From Alphaproteobacteria bacterium (GTDB lineage Bacteria > Pseudomonadota > Alphaproteobacteria > Micavibrionales > Micavibrionaceae): 64,000 nt of DNA. Positions 1 to 8,954 of the stretch are shown here, one piece after another (the stretch's first letter is position 1; each line of letters starts with the position of its first letter). The stretch is from NCBI GenBank assembly GCA_030424975.1, contig JAUHVY010000002.1:930001-994000 (forward strand). Reading direction: 5' to 3'. Position numbers and translations under genes: made by a program. Under the pieces are notes generated by a model. That model was not told the origin of the DNA, did not search any database, and worked only from the letters and a program-made list of their open reading frames with translations.

Positions 1-192
1 ACGCCTGTTGGTGTTTTATCAACACTGGATAACGGTAAGATGTCATTGGTGGTTGAGGTTGTGTCACCTGATGGTGAAAATTCGTGGCGCGAGGAGCAAA
101 GCGATGAAGTGACGTCTGTTGATGATGCGCAAAGACTGGGAAGAGCAGTTGGTAAAGCCCTTGTGGGCCATGTCCCGAAAGATATTTTATAG
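1..192 (+). CDS. hemC: Hydroxymethylbilane synthase, C-terminal end (partial)
   Basis: The open frame entering the window encodes the last 63 residues of a protein that begins TPVGVLSTLD and ends GHVPKDIL. This matches the C-terminal domain of porphobilinogen deaminase, which polymerises four porphobilinogens to hydroxymethylbilane in the cytosol. The dipyrromethane cofactor region lies upstream and is not visible. The stop is 28 bp before a gene that fits uroporphyrinogen-III synthase, the next enzyme of the pathway, and this order supports the call. The identification rests on a short tail plus context. Confidence 0.75.
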   Translation, partial: TPVGVLSTLDNGKMSLVVEVVSPDGENSWREEQSDEVTSVDDAQRLGRAVGKALVGHVPKDIL

Positions 193-220
193 CAATAACA
201 TAACCGATGTTGACCATTAA

Positions 221-949
221 ATGAGCGTTTTTATCAACATAAGAGAGCGAGATGGGGCAAAACGTTTAACGGATGCTTTGCTATCGACCGAATATGTGAA
301 ACATGATGACATTATATATTCCCCTGTGATGTCAATCGTTGCTTTTCCTGTTGATATTGATTGGGCGCAATATAATGCTGTGCTTCTGACTAGTCGTCAT
401 GCTGTGGCGGCTTTGGATAATGTGCATGCAGGGCGTGTAAATGTTTTTTGCGTCGGTCAGGCCACGAAGGATGAATTGGTCAGGCAGGGATATAATAATA
501 TTATTTATACAGCCAAGGATGTCGAAGAATTGATCCGTTTCCTAAGGAGCTATGAAGGTGCCGAACAACTACGTTTTTGCTATTTACGGGCAAAAGACGT
601 CAGCGTGGATTTAGCCAAAACATGTGATTTGTCGATTGATGAATACATTTGTTATGAAGCAAAGGCTGTTGATAGCTTGAGTGATGCTGCGCGTTTATTG
701 CTGAGTGAAAAAAGTGATGATGTCGGCGACATATATGTTCCGTTTTATTCAAGACGTTCCGTTGATCTGTTTTATAAGCAGCTCTTGGCGGCGAATATCG
801 CGGGGAGCGCAAACTTTATTACACCTTTGTGCATTAGTGATAGCGTGCTAGAATATGCTCAAACAATTTTTAGGTTAAAAGGTAAGGCGGCGGCCTCGCC
901 TGATATGAACGGTATGCTGGATATTTGCATATCTGTTGTCACAGTGTGA
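221..949 (+). CDS. hemD: Uroporphyrinogen-III synthase
   Basis: This 242-residue protein has the usual length for HemD, which cyclises hydroxymethylbilane to uroporphyrinogen III. It shows the weakly conserved family pattern: an N-terminal region with LLTSRHAVAAL around residue 55, an FCVGQATKDEL segment around residue 75, and a C-terminal PFYSRRSVDLFYKQL segment that resembles the FTS.sAv..f motif. HemD sequences diverge strongly, so the position directly after hemC and before the mitofilin/HemY genes is a major part of the evidence. It probably shares a transcript with hemC. Confidence 0.85.
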   Translation: MSVFINIRERDGAKRLTDALLSTEYVKHDDIIYSPVMSIVAFPVDIDWAQYNAVLLTSRHAVAALDNVHAGRVNVFCVGQATKDELVRQGYNNIIYTAKDVEELIRFLRSYEGAEQLRFCYLRAKDVSVDLAKTCDLSIDEYICYEAKAVDSLSDAARLLLSEKSDDVGDIYVPFYSRRSVDLFYKQLLAANIAGSANFITPLCISDSVLEYAQTIFRLKGKAAASPDMNGMLDICISVVTV

Positions 950-1001
950 CCCGTTCGCCCGGAGTGGGGATAGGATGAATATTCCCTGTGAATGTTTTTG
1001 T

Positions 1002-1033
1002 GTGCATGAATGCACCTATGATATGAGTATAAT
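1002..1033 (+). promoter_or_regulatory. Inverted repeat and -10-like box before the mitofilin gene
   Basis: GTGCAT-GA-ATGCAC forms a short perfect inverted repeat at 1002-1015, and a TATAAT box lies at 1028-1033, 24 bp before the start codon. No convincing -35 box is visible at the right distance. It could be a promoter with an operator, but this is a weak call. Confidence 0.3.
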
Positions 1034-1057
1034 AATAAACATAAAGAGGTAAGTGTT

Positions 1058-2677
1058 ATGAGCAAATCGGCAAAGCAGCCCATGGAAAATGCTGTTGAAA
1101 TTATCGAAAGATTCGGTGGTATCAGACCGATGGCATCCAAGATTGATGTCGCTGTGACGACTATTCAAGGGTGGAAGAAAAGAAATGTTATTCCCGGCAC
1201 GCGTAGAGCGCTTGTTTTGTCTGCGGCCAAGGAAAATGGCATCGATCTTTCCGGCTTATTAGATGATGGCAACGTTCAGGATGTACCTGTGACGGAAATA
1301 CCTAACACGGAAGAGGCGGCGGCACCTGTTGATACGGTAGTCGAAGAGGTGGACGCCGAGAAGGACGTAAACAACAGCGAAGGTGATAAGTCTCAGGATT
1401 CAGAGCAAGAAGAAAAGGCAGCTGAGCCTGTGACATTTGAACCGAAGAAGAAAGTTGATGAGTTTAAACCGAAGCAACCACAGCGCAGCGGATCAGCTTA
1501 CACAGAGTTGGCGGTTGAAACACGAAGCCGCGCTATAACGCAAAGTGCGATGATCGCGGCATCAATTGTATTCTTCATGCTTGCTTTAATTGTTATGATG
1601 ATGTGGCCAAAATTTGAAAAGAATTACGACGAGTTTGAAGAGCGCGGCGTAAGAATTGCTGAATTGGAAAATAACGTCAGTGATATTCAGGAATCGCAAA
1701 ACGGATTTAAGGGGCTTGTACCTGAGAATTGGTCTGAGCAACTTGATGTCCTTAAGAAGCAGGCGGAGATTGCAAAGAAAAATGTCGGTAAGGAAGTTCA
1801 TGAGTTTGAGAAAAGCTCTAAGAAGTTTCTACATGAAACCGGCATGGATAAAGGCATTGAAAAACGCGTAGAGCAATTACAAGATTATGTCAGTGAGATT
1901 TCAGCCTATACAGGATATGGCGGTTTAATCAGCCGTTATGATGATATGCGTGATGGCGGACAGGGAGATATCGATCAATCTGTTGAGGCAATTTTACCTG
2001 TTTTGAAAAATATGGATGGTAAGAGTGATCAAGAAGTGAATGAAGCGCTTGCCGACCTTCGTGATGAAAATCCGGCTTTACAAGCGACCCTCGGTGATGT
2101 GCCGATTAGTGATTTGAAAGCAGCAGCTATGTTAATGGCAATGACGGAAATTCGTTCTGCGCTGTATCGTGATGAGGCGCAATTCGATGATGATTTGGAA
2201 TTGCTCAAGGCGATGGTTGGAAATGACGATCCGGAATTACTGGCATCTTTGGATAAATTAGCGCCACAAGCAAAAGACGGTAGTTTGACACAGAGCAGCT
2301 TGATGGAGGACTTCCAATCTTTCAAAGACGATATTATTACAAGCTCTTTGACAGGGAGTGACGTGTCCTTCGGTGAAAAAATGGCAGCGAAATTTAATGA
2401 CCTTATGAAGGTTGAGAAAGACGGAGAGCTTTTGACCGGCACAGAAACACAAGCAAAAATGAATTATGCTGAAAAACTGATGAAACAAGGCAAAACAGAA
2501 GACGCTATGGCTTATTTGAAAAAAAGCCTGACACCGCCGCAATTGAAAGTTCTTGATCCTTGGTTCTTGAAGGTTGAGGCACGCCTACAAATATTAAAAG
2601 TACAAAATACCGTTGAGCAAATCCTTGGTGTTGAGCTTGGCGGACCGTATTTGGGCGGTAATAAAACTTTACGATAA
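1058..2677 (+). CDS. Mitofilin-family inner-membrane protein with N-terminal HTH-like segment
   Basis: A 539-residue protein with four visible parts. Residues 9-65 look like a small helix-turn-helix-type segment (GGIRPMASKI, TTIQGWKKRN). Next is an acidic, low-complexity linker to about residue 135. One strong membrane helix lies at about 164-184. The rest is a long periplasmic region rich in coiled coil. This organisation, and the site between hemD and the HemY-like gene, is that of the alphaproteobacterial mitofilin proteins related to mitochondrial Mic60, which shape or tether the inner membrane. The start has an AAGAGGT ribosome-binding site. Function is inferred from family and context; no enzymatic motif is seen. 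Confidence 0.75.
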   Translation: MSKSAKQPMENAVEIIERFGGIRPMASKIDVAVTTIQGWKKRNVIPGTRRALVLSAAKENGIDLSGLLDDGNVQDVPVTEIPNTEEAAAPVDTVVEEVDAEKDVNNSEGDKSQDSEQEEKAAEPVTFEPKKKVDEFKPKQPQRSGSAYTELAVETRSRAITQSAMIAASIVFFMLALIVMMMWPKFEKNYDEFEERGVRIAELENNVSDIQESQNGFKGLVPENWSEQLDVLKKQAEIAKKNVGKEVHEFEKSSKKFLHETGMDKGIEKRVEQLQDYVSEISAYTGYGGLISRYDDMRDGGQGDIDQSVEAILPVLKNMDGKSDQEVNEALADLRDENPALQATLGDVPISDLKAAAMLMAMTEIRSALYRDEAQFDDDLELLKAMVGNDDPELLASLDKLAPQAKDGSLTQSSLMEDFQSFKDDIITSSLTGSDVSFGEKMAAKFNDLMKVEKDGELLTGTETQAKMNYAEKLMKQGKTEDAMAYLKKSLTPPQLKVLDPWFLKVEARLQILKVQNTVEQILGVELGGPYLGGNKTLR

Positions 2678-2692
2678 TTTACAATATTCTCA

Positions 2693-2722
2693 GTGTCCCT
2701 ATCATGCGGGGACACCTTTCTT
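2693..2722 (+). terminator. Hairpin between the mitofilin and HemY-like genes
   Basis: GTGTCCC (2693-2699) pairs with GGGACAC (2709-2715), followed by a short pyrimidine-rich CTTTCTT tract. It could be a weak terminator or attenuator. The small gap and shared direction suggest at least partial read-through. Confidence 0.45.
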
Positions 2723-2746
2723 ACTTAATAACATAAGGTAGTCATT

Positions 2747-4111
2747 ATGATTCGTGCGTTGTTAACTTTGTTAAAGATCGGGATATTCGTTGCGGCGGTT
2801 GTTTGGCTGGCGGAACACCCCGGCACAATTGCCATTGATTGGCTGGATTATAAAGTGACGTTCCATGTCGGTTTCTTCTTTGCGGCGATGCTCGTTTTGA
2901 TCGCGATTGGTATTACCCTGTTCAGCATCATTAAAACGGCTCTGGACATGCCGAAAAATATGACACGCTACCGTGATATGACATATAAAGATAAGGGCGC
3001 GCGCGCCATTGCGCTGGGCTTGACTGCAGTAGCTGCCGGTGATGCGAAAAACGCAAATTATCAGGCAGAGCGCGCAAAAAGATTTTTAAATGAAGATGAT
3101 CCTTTGCCACAATTATTACAGGCGCAAGCCGCCCGTTTAAAGGGGAACGAAGTGGATGCGGCGCGTGCATTTATGAAGTTGATGGATCATAAGGAAACGT
3201 CATTTCTTGGTATTCGCGGACTTTTGCAATCGGCGCTTGATCACGGTGATTATGCAGGGGCCGTTGAGCTTGGTCATAAAGCGTTGGAAGAGTATCCGAA
3301 GCAAGGATGGATTTTATGCATTGTCTACGACCTTGAGATTAAGGCGCGCAATTGGGATTCTGCGCGCAAGGTTTTGTATCGTGCGGAGAAGGCAGGCGTT
3401 ATTGCAACGAATAAGGCCAATGCGGACCGCGTTGCAATGTATATTGCGCAAGCCGAAGAAAATAAGGCGCGCGGAGAAGAAGAGTTTTATTTCCGCAATT
3501 TGAATAAGGCATACAAAACAGATCAAAATTTTGTGCCTGGTGTTATGCGTTTGGCACGAATGTATCTGGAGCGTAATAAACGCAAAGCGGCTCTGTCTAT
3601 TATTGAAAAGGCATGGAAGAACAACCCGCATCGCGGTTTGGTTGAGCTGTGGATGGAAGCTTATAAACCTGAGCGTGAAAATGACACAATGGAGCGTGTA
3701 CGCTGGATTGAAAAGCTGGTGAAGTATCAGCCGGATAGTGTTGAGGCACTGCTAGCGCTGGCGAGCGTACAAATTCAAGATGGTTTATGGGGCGAAGCAC
3801 GGAAAAGCCTGGAAAAAGCAGAGAGCATAAGACCGAATGTCAGCCTGTATAAACTCTGGGCAAAATTGGAAGAGCGCGCAACGCATAACGAAGCCAAAGT
3901 GCGTGAGTGGTTGGAAAAGGCCGCAGATGCTCCACGTGAACGTGTATGGATTTGCTCTGAAACAGGTCGTATTTATGATGAATGGACGCCGATTTCCGAT
4001 CAGGGATTGTTCAACACCATTATTTGGGACTTCCCGCAGGGGCGCAATGTAACGTCTATGGCATTAATGAATCATGGTGGCCTGAAGCCCGCCTTATTAC
4101 AGGCGTCATAA
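2747..4111 (+). CDS. HemY-like inner-membrane TPR protein
   Basis: This 454-residue protein starts with two membrane helices at about residues 5-25 and 43-64, with the HPGTIAIDWLDY segment between them that marks the HemY_N family. A long alpha-helical TPR-type repeat region follows (for example the stretches around VKYQPDSVEALLALASVQ and GLWGEARKSLEKAES). In proteobacteria this family sits next to hemC and hemD and is thought to assist haem-synthesis enzymes at the membrane; its exact role is unsettled. It is not the protoporphyrinogen oxidase also called HemY. A strong hairpin follows the stop. Confidence 0.82.
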   Translation: MIRALLTLLKIGIFVAAVVWLAEHPGTIAIDWLDYKVTFHVGFFFAAMLVLIAIGITLFSIIKTALDMPKNMTRYRDMTYKDKGARAIALGLTAVAAGDAKNANYQAERAKRFLNEDDPLPQLLQAQAARLKGNEVDAARAFMKLMDHKETSFLGIRGLLQSALDHGDYAGAVELGHKALEEYPKQGWILCIVYDLEIKARNWDSARKVLYRAEKAGVIATNKANADRVAMYIAQAEENKARGEEEFYFRNLNKAYKTDQNFVPGVMRLARMYLERNKRKAALSIIEKAWKNNPHRGLVELWMEAYKPERENDTMERVRWIEKLVKYQPDSVEALLALASVQIQDGLWGEARKSLEKAESIRPNVSLYKLWAKLEERATHNEAKVREWLEKAADAPRERVWICSETGRIYDEWTPISDQGLFNTIIWDFPQGRNVTSMALMNHGGLKPALLQAS

Positions 4112-4140
4112 ACATTTCAAACTTATTATGAAGTTTAAAG

Positions 4141-4172
4141 ACTGCGCTTTTGGGATCAGAAGCGCAGTTTTC
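4141..4172. terminator. Bidirectional terminator between convergent genes
   Basis: ACTGCGCTT (4141-4149) and AAGCGCAGT (4160-4168) form a perfect 9-bp stem with a TTTT tract on the plus side and AAAG on the other. It ends the HemY-like transcript and overlaps the last codons of the convergent rhomboid gene. Confidence 0.75.
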
Positions 4173-5022
4173 CTTTGCGCATCAAATGAAACAGAAGTGC
4201 ACCCATCCAAAATCCGCCGACATGAGATTGCCATGCGATATTCGGACTAAAGACCCCTGTCAGCACTAAAATAACCGTCCAGAATAACAGGAATGGGAGT
4301 GGCCCGCGCTGTTGGAAGGAGTGCCCCATCATGCCGAAACTATGCATGGCCATCATTGTTGCGGCAAATAATCCATTAATGCCGCCGCTGGCACCGATCA
4401 CAGGAACCGTAGAATAGGGGGCAAGAGCAAAAAAGGCTACATGTCCGGCAAAACCCGAAACAAAGAAAAAGATTGCCGTGCGTTTCATCCCGAATTGGCG
4501 TTCGAAAAAAGCGCCCATAATGATCATCATCATGCTGTTCATTAATAAATGCATCCAGCCGCTATGCAGGAAGAGCGATGTTACAGGGGCAACAATCTTT
4601 GAAATGATTGATCCGCCCTCGATGGTGTAGCTAGCGGGAACAAAGCTGAATTCATACAGGATTTGCAAGTATTGAACATCATTCGTCAAAAAGTTTAGGG
4701 CAAGGAACGCCACAACGAAGACCAGAACGCATGCGCCGCAAAATGGCGGGATCTTATCCCAGTTTATAAAAGGCGCGGGGCCGTTATCTACGGGTTTATG
4801 AAGTTTATATTCCGATTGGTTGCCCGCCTTTAAGACGCGTCGTGCGCGATATTCTGCACGATATTGCTCTTCGAGAGCTTCTTTTTCGCGTTGTTCTTTA
4901 TTACGCTGCTTTTCTTCGTTACGCTTTTCTTTTTCAATGCTTTTTCTTTTTTCAAGATCAGGGAAATACAGGACGTTTTTGTCTTTTCCGGGTTCTTGAT
5001 GTGTGCGCTCTTCGTCGTTCAT
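4156..5022 (-). CDS. Rhomboid-family intramembrane serine protease
   Basis: A 288-residue protein with about six membrane helices after an unusual charged, Lys/Glu-rich N-terminal cytosolic extension of roughly 85 residues. The GASGGINGLF segment carries the catalytic serine near residue 212 and WQSHVGGFWMGA carries the partner histidine near residue 266. This is the Ser-His dyad of rhomboid proteases, which cut transmembrane helices inside the membrane. HLLMNSMMM in the second helix fits the family HxxxN signature. The substrate is unknown. It is convergent with the HemY-like gene and shares its terminator. Confidence 0.9.
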   Translation of the reverse strand: MNDEERTHQEPGKDKNVLYFPDLEKRKSIEKEKRNEEKQRNKEQREKEALEEQYRAEYRARRVLKAGNQSEYKLHKPVDNGPAPFINWDKIPPFCGACVLVFVVAFLALNFLTNDVQYLQILYEFSFVPASYTIEGGSIISKIVAPVTSLFLHSGWMHLLMNSMMMIIMGAFFERQFGMKRTAIFFFVSGFAGHVAFFALAPYSTVPVIGASGGINGLFAATMMAMHSFGMMGHSFQQRGPLPFLLFWTVILVLTGVFSPNIAWQSHVGGFWMGALLFHLMRKGKLRF

Positions 5023-5102
5023 AATGATTTAATGCCTTTATGTAACCGTAGACATTTTTAATCTGCCTGATGCAATACGGCAAGGGATAGTTACATGAAA
5101 CA

Positions 5103-5139
5103 TAAAAAGGGCTGCCCCCACATGCATAGGAGCAGCCCC
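5103..5139 (-). terminator. Rho-independent terminator for the 5160-5828 gene
   Basis: Read on the minus strand, GGGCTGC and GCAGCCC (plus-strand positions 5132-5138 and 5109-5115) form a stem followed immediately by a TTTTTA tract. It lies about 20 bp after the stop codon. Confidence 0.7.
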
Positions 5140-5159
5140 TCGTTTCTAGGGTTAAACCG

Positions 5160-5828
5160 TCAGACAAACGTCATTTTAAATCCTATATCGGCGTTTTTAT
5201 CCCGATCATATCTGTATTTTTGCGTTTCATCACCGCGCGGCTTGATATAGCTCGGCGGCTCGACTTTCGTTACCAAATCAGCAGCCTTAGATAAAATTTC
5301 TGTAGCTGAAATCTTTGCGTGCTGTATTTGTTTTGTCAGCTCGGTAAAAGCATTCTGGAAGGCTTCTTTTGCAAGTTGTACGCCCATAACCATCATTTCT
5401 TTGATCTCACCGACATTGGGGATTTTACCTTCTGCACGCTCTCCGAAACGCGCGGCAATAAGTTCAATATCATCTAATGTTTTTTTCTTTGCCGGCTTTT
5501 TACCGCCGCCGCCGCTTTTGCCTTTTTTACCTTCTGTCTCATCCTCCTCTTCTTCGGATGTCTCATTGTCGTTTAAAACTTTGATTTTGACAGTAGTCGG
5601 CATTTGAAAGCATACGGGATATTGCTGCACCATTTCGGGAGCAAGATGTTTACCGCTTAGTCCCGGCTTGATATCCAGCTGTATGACATCGGGGTCTCGC
5701 CAATCGATGACAACGCAGTGGTTCTTATACTCTCCGATTTGCTTGCAAGGTTTAACGATCCTTTTACCCGGATACAATTCTTCCCTGACATCCGCTTCTT
5801 TTAGAAACGCTTTGACATCTACATGCAT
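5160..5828 (-). CDS. Hypothetical protein with a charged linker, two-domain layout
   Basis: I do not recognise this 222-residue protein. The start is fixed by a GAGGAG ribosome-binding site 7 nt before ATG. It has an N-terminal beta-rich part of about 85 residues (including HCVVIDWRDPDVIQLDI). A highly charged linker follows, with EEEEDE, a GGGG run and a lysine-rich stretch at about 88-115. The C-terminal helical region is at 116-200. There is no signal peptide or membrane helix. The gene stands alone, with its own terminator downstream. It could be a cytosolic structural or phage-derived protein, but nothing in the sequence decides this. Confidence 0.6.
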   Translation of the reverse strand: MHVDVKAFLKEADVREELYPGKRIVKPCKQIGEYKNHCVVIDWRDPDVIQLDIKPGLSGKHLAPEMVQQYPVCFQMPTTVKIKVLNDNETSEEEEDETEGKKGKSGGGGKKPAKKKTLDDIELIAARFGERAEGKIPNVGEIKEMMVMGVQLAKEAFQNAFTELTKQIQHAKISATEILSKAADLVTKVEPPSYIKPRGDETQKYRYDRDKNADIGFKMTFV

Positions 5829-6069
5829 AACATTACTCCTCAGTCACCATTTTTGGCTTGGTCTTCACGGTCGAAAATGACCCGTTTCGATAAGAAATCC
5901 GCTCTATACGCTGCGGTTCTGTGCCGTGAATTATTTTCATAATGCGCGCGTTGGGTTAAGAATCGTTTAATTTTAGGCGCAATTGTAAGTATTCCTGCGA
6001 TTCTGTTTTGCATAGAGTGATGGAATTCTGTTAATATACTTCTGTATTATGTTTTTTGGATTATAAGAG

Positions 6070-6765
6070 ATGAAAAATAAATTTTTGTTTTCTGCGCTGT
6101 TGATGGCAATGAGTACAGCGACATTTCAGCCGTTCACATCTTTGAACGCTGCGGAGCTATGGAATAGTCAGTCTTCGAAAAACTCTTCAGAAAAGAACAC
6201 TTTATATAATTCTAAGAATGTCTTTAAGGGCGATTCAAGCAAACGCGTGCCGATATACAATTCTTCGGATCGCAATGCAAAGACGTCAAAGGGATTGGCA
6301 AGTAATCGAATAGGCGTGTCATCGACGTTGCAGGCATATAAAAATCTCGAGCTTCGTGATCTTTCACCGTCAAAGCAATGGAGCCTTCTGAGCCCTGATG
6401 TACAGAAAAATCGTATGGCAGATGTCGAGAGTGCGATAAAGACTGAATACGAAAATAAGAAAGCTTTTTACGCGTTTCAGGTTAAGGCAGAAAAACGTTT
6501 TAAAGCTGATATGAAGAAAGCCGACAAGGAACATGCAAATAAAGTGGCCGATGTCATGGAAGAACGTAAAGCGAAAAAACAAGCGCTTGAAGATAAAAAA
6601 ATGAGAGCGCTTGGTGGTGAGGTTTCGAAATCAACCTACGCATCTTCAAAATCTTCTGGCAGCAGCAAAAAGGTTTACGCCTCATCGGGATCGAGTAAGA
6701 AGAAAAGTGGAAATAGGACGACGGGTGTTACGAAGCCTGCAAAAGTTTTTAATTCTTATGATTAG
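6070..6765 (+). CDS. Secreted basic Ser/Lys-rich protein of unknown function
   Basis: This 231-residue protein begins with a clear Sec signal peptide (MKNKFLFSALLMAMST..., likely cut after SLNAA near residue 28). The mature protein is very basic and polar. A Ser/Lys/Asn-rich segment comes first, then a helical Lys/Glu/Ala-rich coiled-coil-like part at about 115-180. The C-terminal end has an imperfect repeat (YASSKSSGSSKK then YASSGSSKKK at about 197-217). No cysteine pair or enzymatic motif is seen. It could be an envelope or nucleic-acid-associated periplasmic protein; I do not assign a function. A good terminator follows. Confidence 0.65.
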   Translation: MKNKFLFSALLMAMSTATFQPFTSLNAAELWNSQSSKNSSEKNTLYNSKNVFKGDSSKRVPIYNSSDRNAKTSKGLASNRIGVSSTLQAYKNLELRDLSPSKQWSLLSPDVQKNRMADVESAIKTEYENKKAFYAFQVKAEKRFKADMKKADKEHANKVADVMEERKAKKQALEDKKMRALGGEVSKSTYASSKSSGSSKKVYASSGSSKKKSGNRTTGVTKPAKVFNSYD

Positions 6766-6790
6766 TGGGAAGACAAAAAGAACTGTATAA

Positions 6791-6816
6791 AAAGGGCGCG
6801 TGGGGCGTCCTTTTTT
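6791..6816 (+). terminator. Rho-independent terminator
   Basis: AAAGGGCGC (6791-6799) pairs with GCGTCCTTT (6805-6813) with one G-U pair, and a TTTTTT run follows. It separates the secreted protein gene from the TauE/SafE gene. Confidence 0.8.
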
Positions 6817-6835
6817 ATTGTCTGAATGATATCGT

Positions 6836-7690
6836 ATGCTAGGGTTTTGTATGGAAAACATTGTCGACATACTGCCCTTTATATTGCTTTTGGCCTCTTT
6901 GGGGGCTGTGGCCGGGTTTTTGGCCGGGCTTCTGGGGGTTGGGGGCGGCATTGTTCTTGTTCCCGGCCTTTATTACATTTTCGAAAGCCTGCAGCCGCAA
7001 ATGGGCTTTGATGCGGCACATATTATGCATTTGTCGGTTGGTACATCCTTGGCAATTATTGTACCGACGGGGTTTTCATCGGCGTTATCGCATCATCGCA
7101 AAGGGGCGGTTGATTTCACATTGGTCAAAAATATAGGACTGGGCATCGTTTGCGGTGTGATCGTTTTCACGTGGGTAGCAAAGGGCATGGACCCGCTCAC
7201 GCTGCGTAAGATCTTTGCGACGTTTGTGCTGGTTATGGCGATGATGATGATCGCAGGGCGTCAACGTTTTCAAAGTGATGTCGAAATATCGCTGAAACAA
7301 CCTGCCAGCTCTATTGCAGGGTTTGTTATTGGCGGCATATCAACATTAATCGGTATTGGCGGGGCGACGCTCTCGGTTCCTTATATGAGCTTGCACGGGG
7401 TGAAGATGCACCGTGCGGTTGGTTCGGCCTCTGCGCTGGGGTTGGTAATTGCGATACCTGCGGCAATTGGTTTTATGGTGATTGGATGGGGTAAAATGAA
7501 TTTACCGCCGTTTTCGATCGGTTTTGTGAATGCGCTTGCCTGGGGCTGCATTATTCCCGTAAGTGTTCTGGTTGCGCCGCTGGGCGCGCGCGCGGCTCAT
7601 AAAATCAGTGTACGCCGTTTGCGCATAACATTTGCCGTTTTCATGATTATTGTGGCCTTGAATATGTGGCGCAAAATTTTGATCGGGTAA
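6836..7690 (+). CDS. TauE/SafE-family sulfite/anion exporter
   Basis: A 284-residue polytopic membrane protein with about eight helices. It contains the two related glycine-rich halves of the TauE/SafE family (GFLAGLLGVGGGIVLVPGL near residue 30 and GGISTLIGIGGATLSVPYM near residue 170). Members export sulfite, sulfonates or other small anions; the substrate here is unknown. A second start at 6851 (MENIVDIL) is at least as likely as 6836, because an AGGG sits 8 nt before it and no ribosome-binding site precedes 6836. It is followed closely by the polysaccharide genes but need not share their role. Confidence 0.88.
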   Translation: MLGFCMENIVDILPFILLLASLGAVAGFLAGLLGVGGGIVLVPGLYYIFESLQPQMGFDAAHIMHLSVGTSLAIIVPTGFSSALSHHRKGAVDFTLVKNIGLGIVCGVIVFTWVAKGMDPLTLRKIFATFVLVMAMMMIAGRQRFQSDVEISLKQPASSIAGFVIGGISTLIGIGGATLSVPYMSLHGVKMHRAVGSASALGLVIAIPAAIGFMVIGWGKMNLPPFSIGFVNALAWGCIIPVSVLVAPLGARAAHKISVRRLRITFAVFMIIVALNMWRKILIG

Positions 7691-7694
7691 CATT

Positions 7695-8948
7695 ATGGAC
7701 GCGCACACATCTATCAATGATGCGCCGCTACGCCGTTCATTTTTATTACATTTTGATTCGGATGATTATCGCGCAATATGTTTCTTTTGGGCGTGTGTTC
7801 TTTATGCGTTGTTTGGCTCCCCAACCCCTGATAACTTTGGGTTTACCGAAGTACTGATTGCGGCATTATTGGCTTTATCCGTTGGCATCGGGCGCGGCGC
7901 ACAATCATTATACGGCGCAGAGCAGCATCGCTTCTGGAAAAGTGCAGGGCAGGTGTTCCTGATATACGGCCTTGTTGTACCAACCATCGTTGCGGTTATT
8001 TCGGGATATGCGCCAAAGGCGATATTACGTGATATCTTTCCGTTTCTTTTTATCTTCATGCCGTTGTTTTTATTACCTGTTTTGCGTGCAAAACCGCATT
8101 ATTTCCGAAGTGTTTTATGCGCGGTTGTTTTAATTGGTTTTGTATTTGCACTGCGCTCGCTTGTTATGCGTTATGATATTCATTGTGCGTATATGTGCCG
8201 TGATGAATTGCTATATTTGGAAAATATGCCAACTGTTCTGTTCTCCTGTCTAATTTGCATTGGTTACGGGATGCGTAGTCTGGCGCGTGGTTTGACATTG
8301 CGCTCTGTTTTTGTCTTTACGCTTCTTATCGCGATATCACTTGTTCCACTGGCTGCGATGGTTGTTACTTTGCAACGGGCGAGTATCGGCGCAGTGATAA
8401 TCTATGTCCTTATGGTGCAGGCATATTACATTTACAAAAGCCCTGTGCGCGGGATGAATATCTTTATCTTTCTTGTTCTGGCCGTGCTTTGCCTGAATAT
8501 TTCTTTGCGATCGGTGGTTTTACCATTGTTTGAAAAGACGGGGGCCGTTGGCCTGAATATGCGTCCGCAGGAATTCGCCGCCGTTTGGGAGGTTGTGACA
8601 TCTCATCCGCTAACGTTTTTGTTTGGTATCGGTTGGGGCGGCGCGTTTTATTCACCTGCTGTTGGCGGGCTGTCCGTGAACTTTACTCACAATTTTTTCT
8701 CATCTTTTTTGCTAAAAACAGGCTTGGTTGGGGGTATATTCTGTATCTCTTATATAGTGGGGCTTTTGGAAAGGCTCATGCGGGTTATCCTCAAAAACTT
8801 TATCTTCGGATTGGCGCTTTGCGCCCCCATTTTAATTGATTTAACCCTATATGCCAGTTTTAAGTCCCTCGATTTTGGCTTGATGCTTTTGATGATTTCT
8901 GGCTCTTTGATATACTTTAGACAATCCGAATCATATCAACGAAGCTAA
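7695..8948 (+). CDS. O-antigen polymerase/ligase-like membrane protein
   Basis: A 417-residue protein with about ten to twelve membrane helices and one larger periplasmic loop (around residues 280-340, including LNMRPQEFAAVWEVV and the SVNFTHNFFSSFLLKTG segment with a His at its end). This layout is typical of the Wzy/WaaL superfamily, which polymerises or ligates lipid-linked glycans at the periplasmic face. The HN pair in the late loop resembles the functional histidine region of these enzymes. It lies 4 bp after the TauE gene and 6 bp before a glycosyltransferase gene. Sequence similarity in the family is low, so polymerase and ligase cannot be separated. Confidence 0.7.
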   Translation: MDAHTSINDAPLRRSFLLHFDSDDYRAICFFWACVLYALFGSPTPDNFGFTEVLIAALLALSVGIGRGAQSLYGAEQHRFWKSAGQVFLIYGLVVPTIVAVISGYAPKAILRDIFPFLFIFMPLFLLPVLRAKPHYFRSVLCAVVLIGFVFALRSLVMRYDIHCAYMCRDELLYLENMPTVLFSCLICIGYGMRSLARGLTLRSVFVFTLLIAISLVPLAAMVVTLQRASIGAVIIYVLMVQAYYIYKSPVRGMNIFIFLVLAVLCLNISLRSVVLPLFEKTGAVGLNMRPQEFAAVWEVVTSHPLTFLFGIGWGGAFYSPAVGGLSVNFTHNFFSSFLLKTGLVGGIFCISYIVGLLERLMRVILKNFIFGLALCAPILIDLTLYASFKSLDFGLMLLMISGSLIYFRQSESYQRS

Positions 8949-8954
8949 GCCTGT

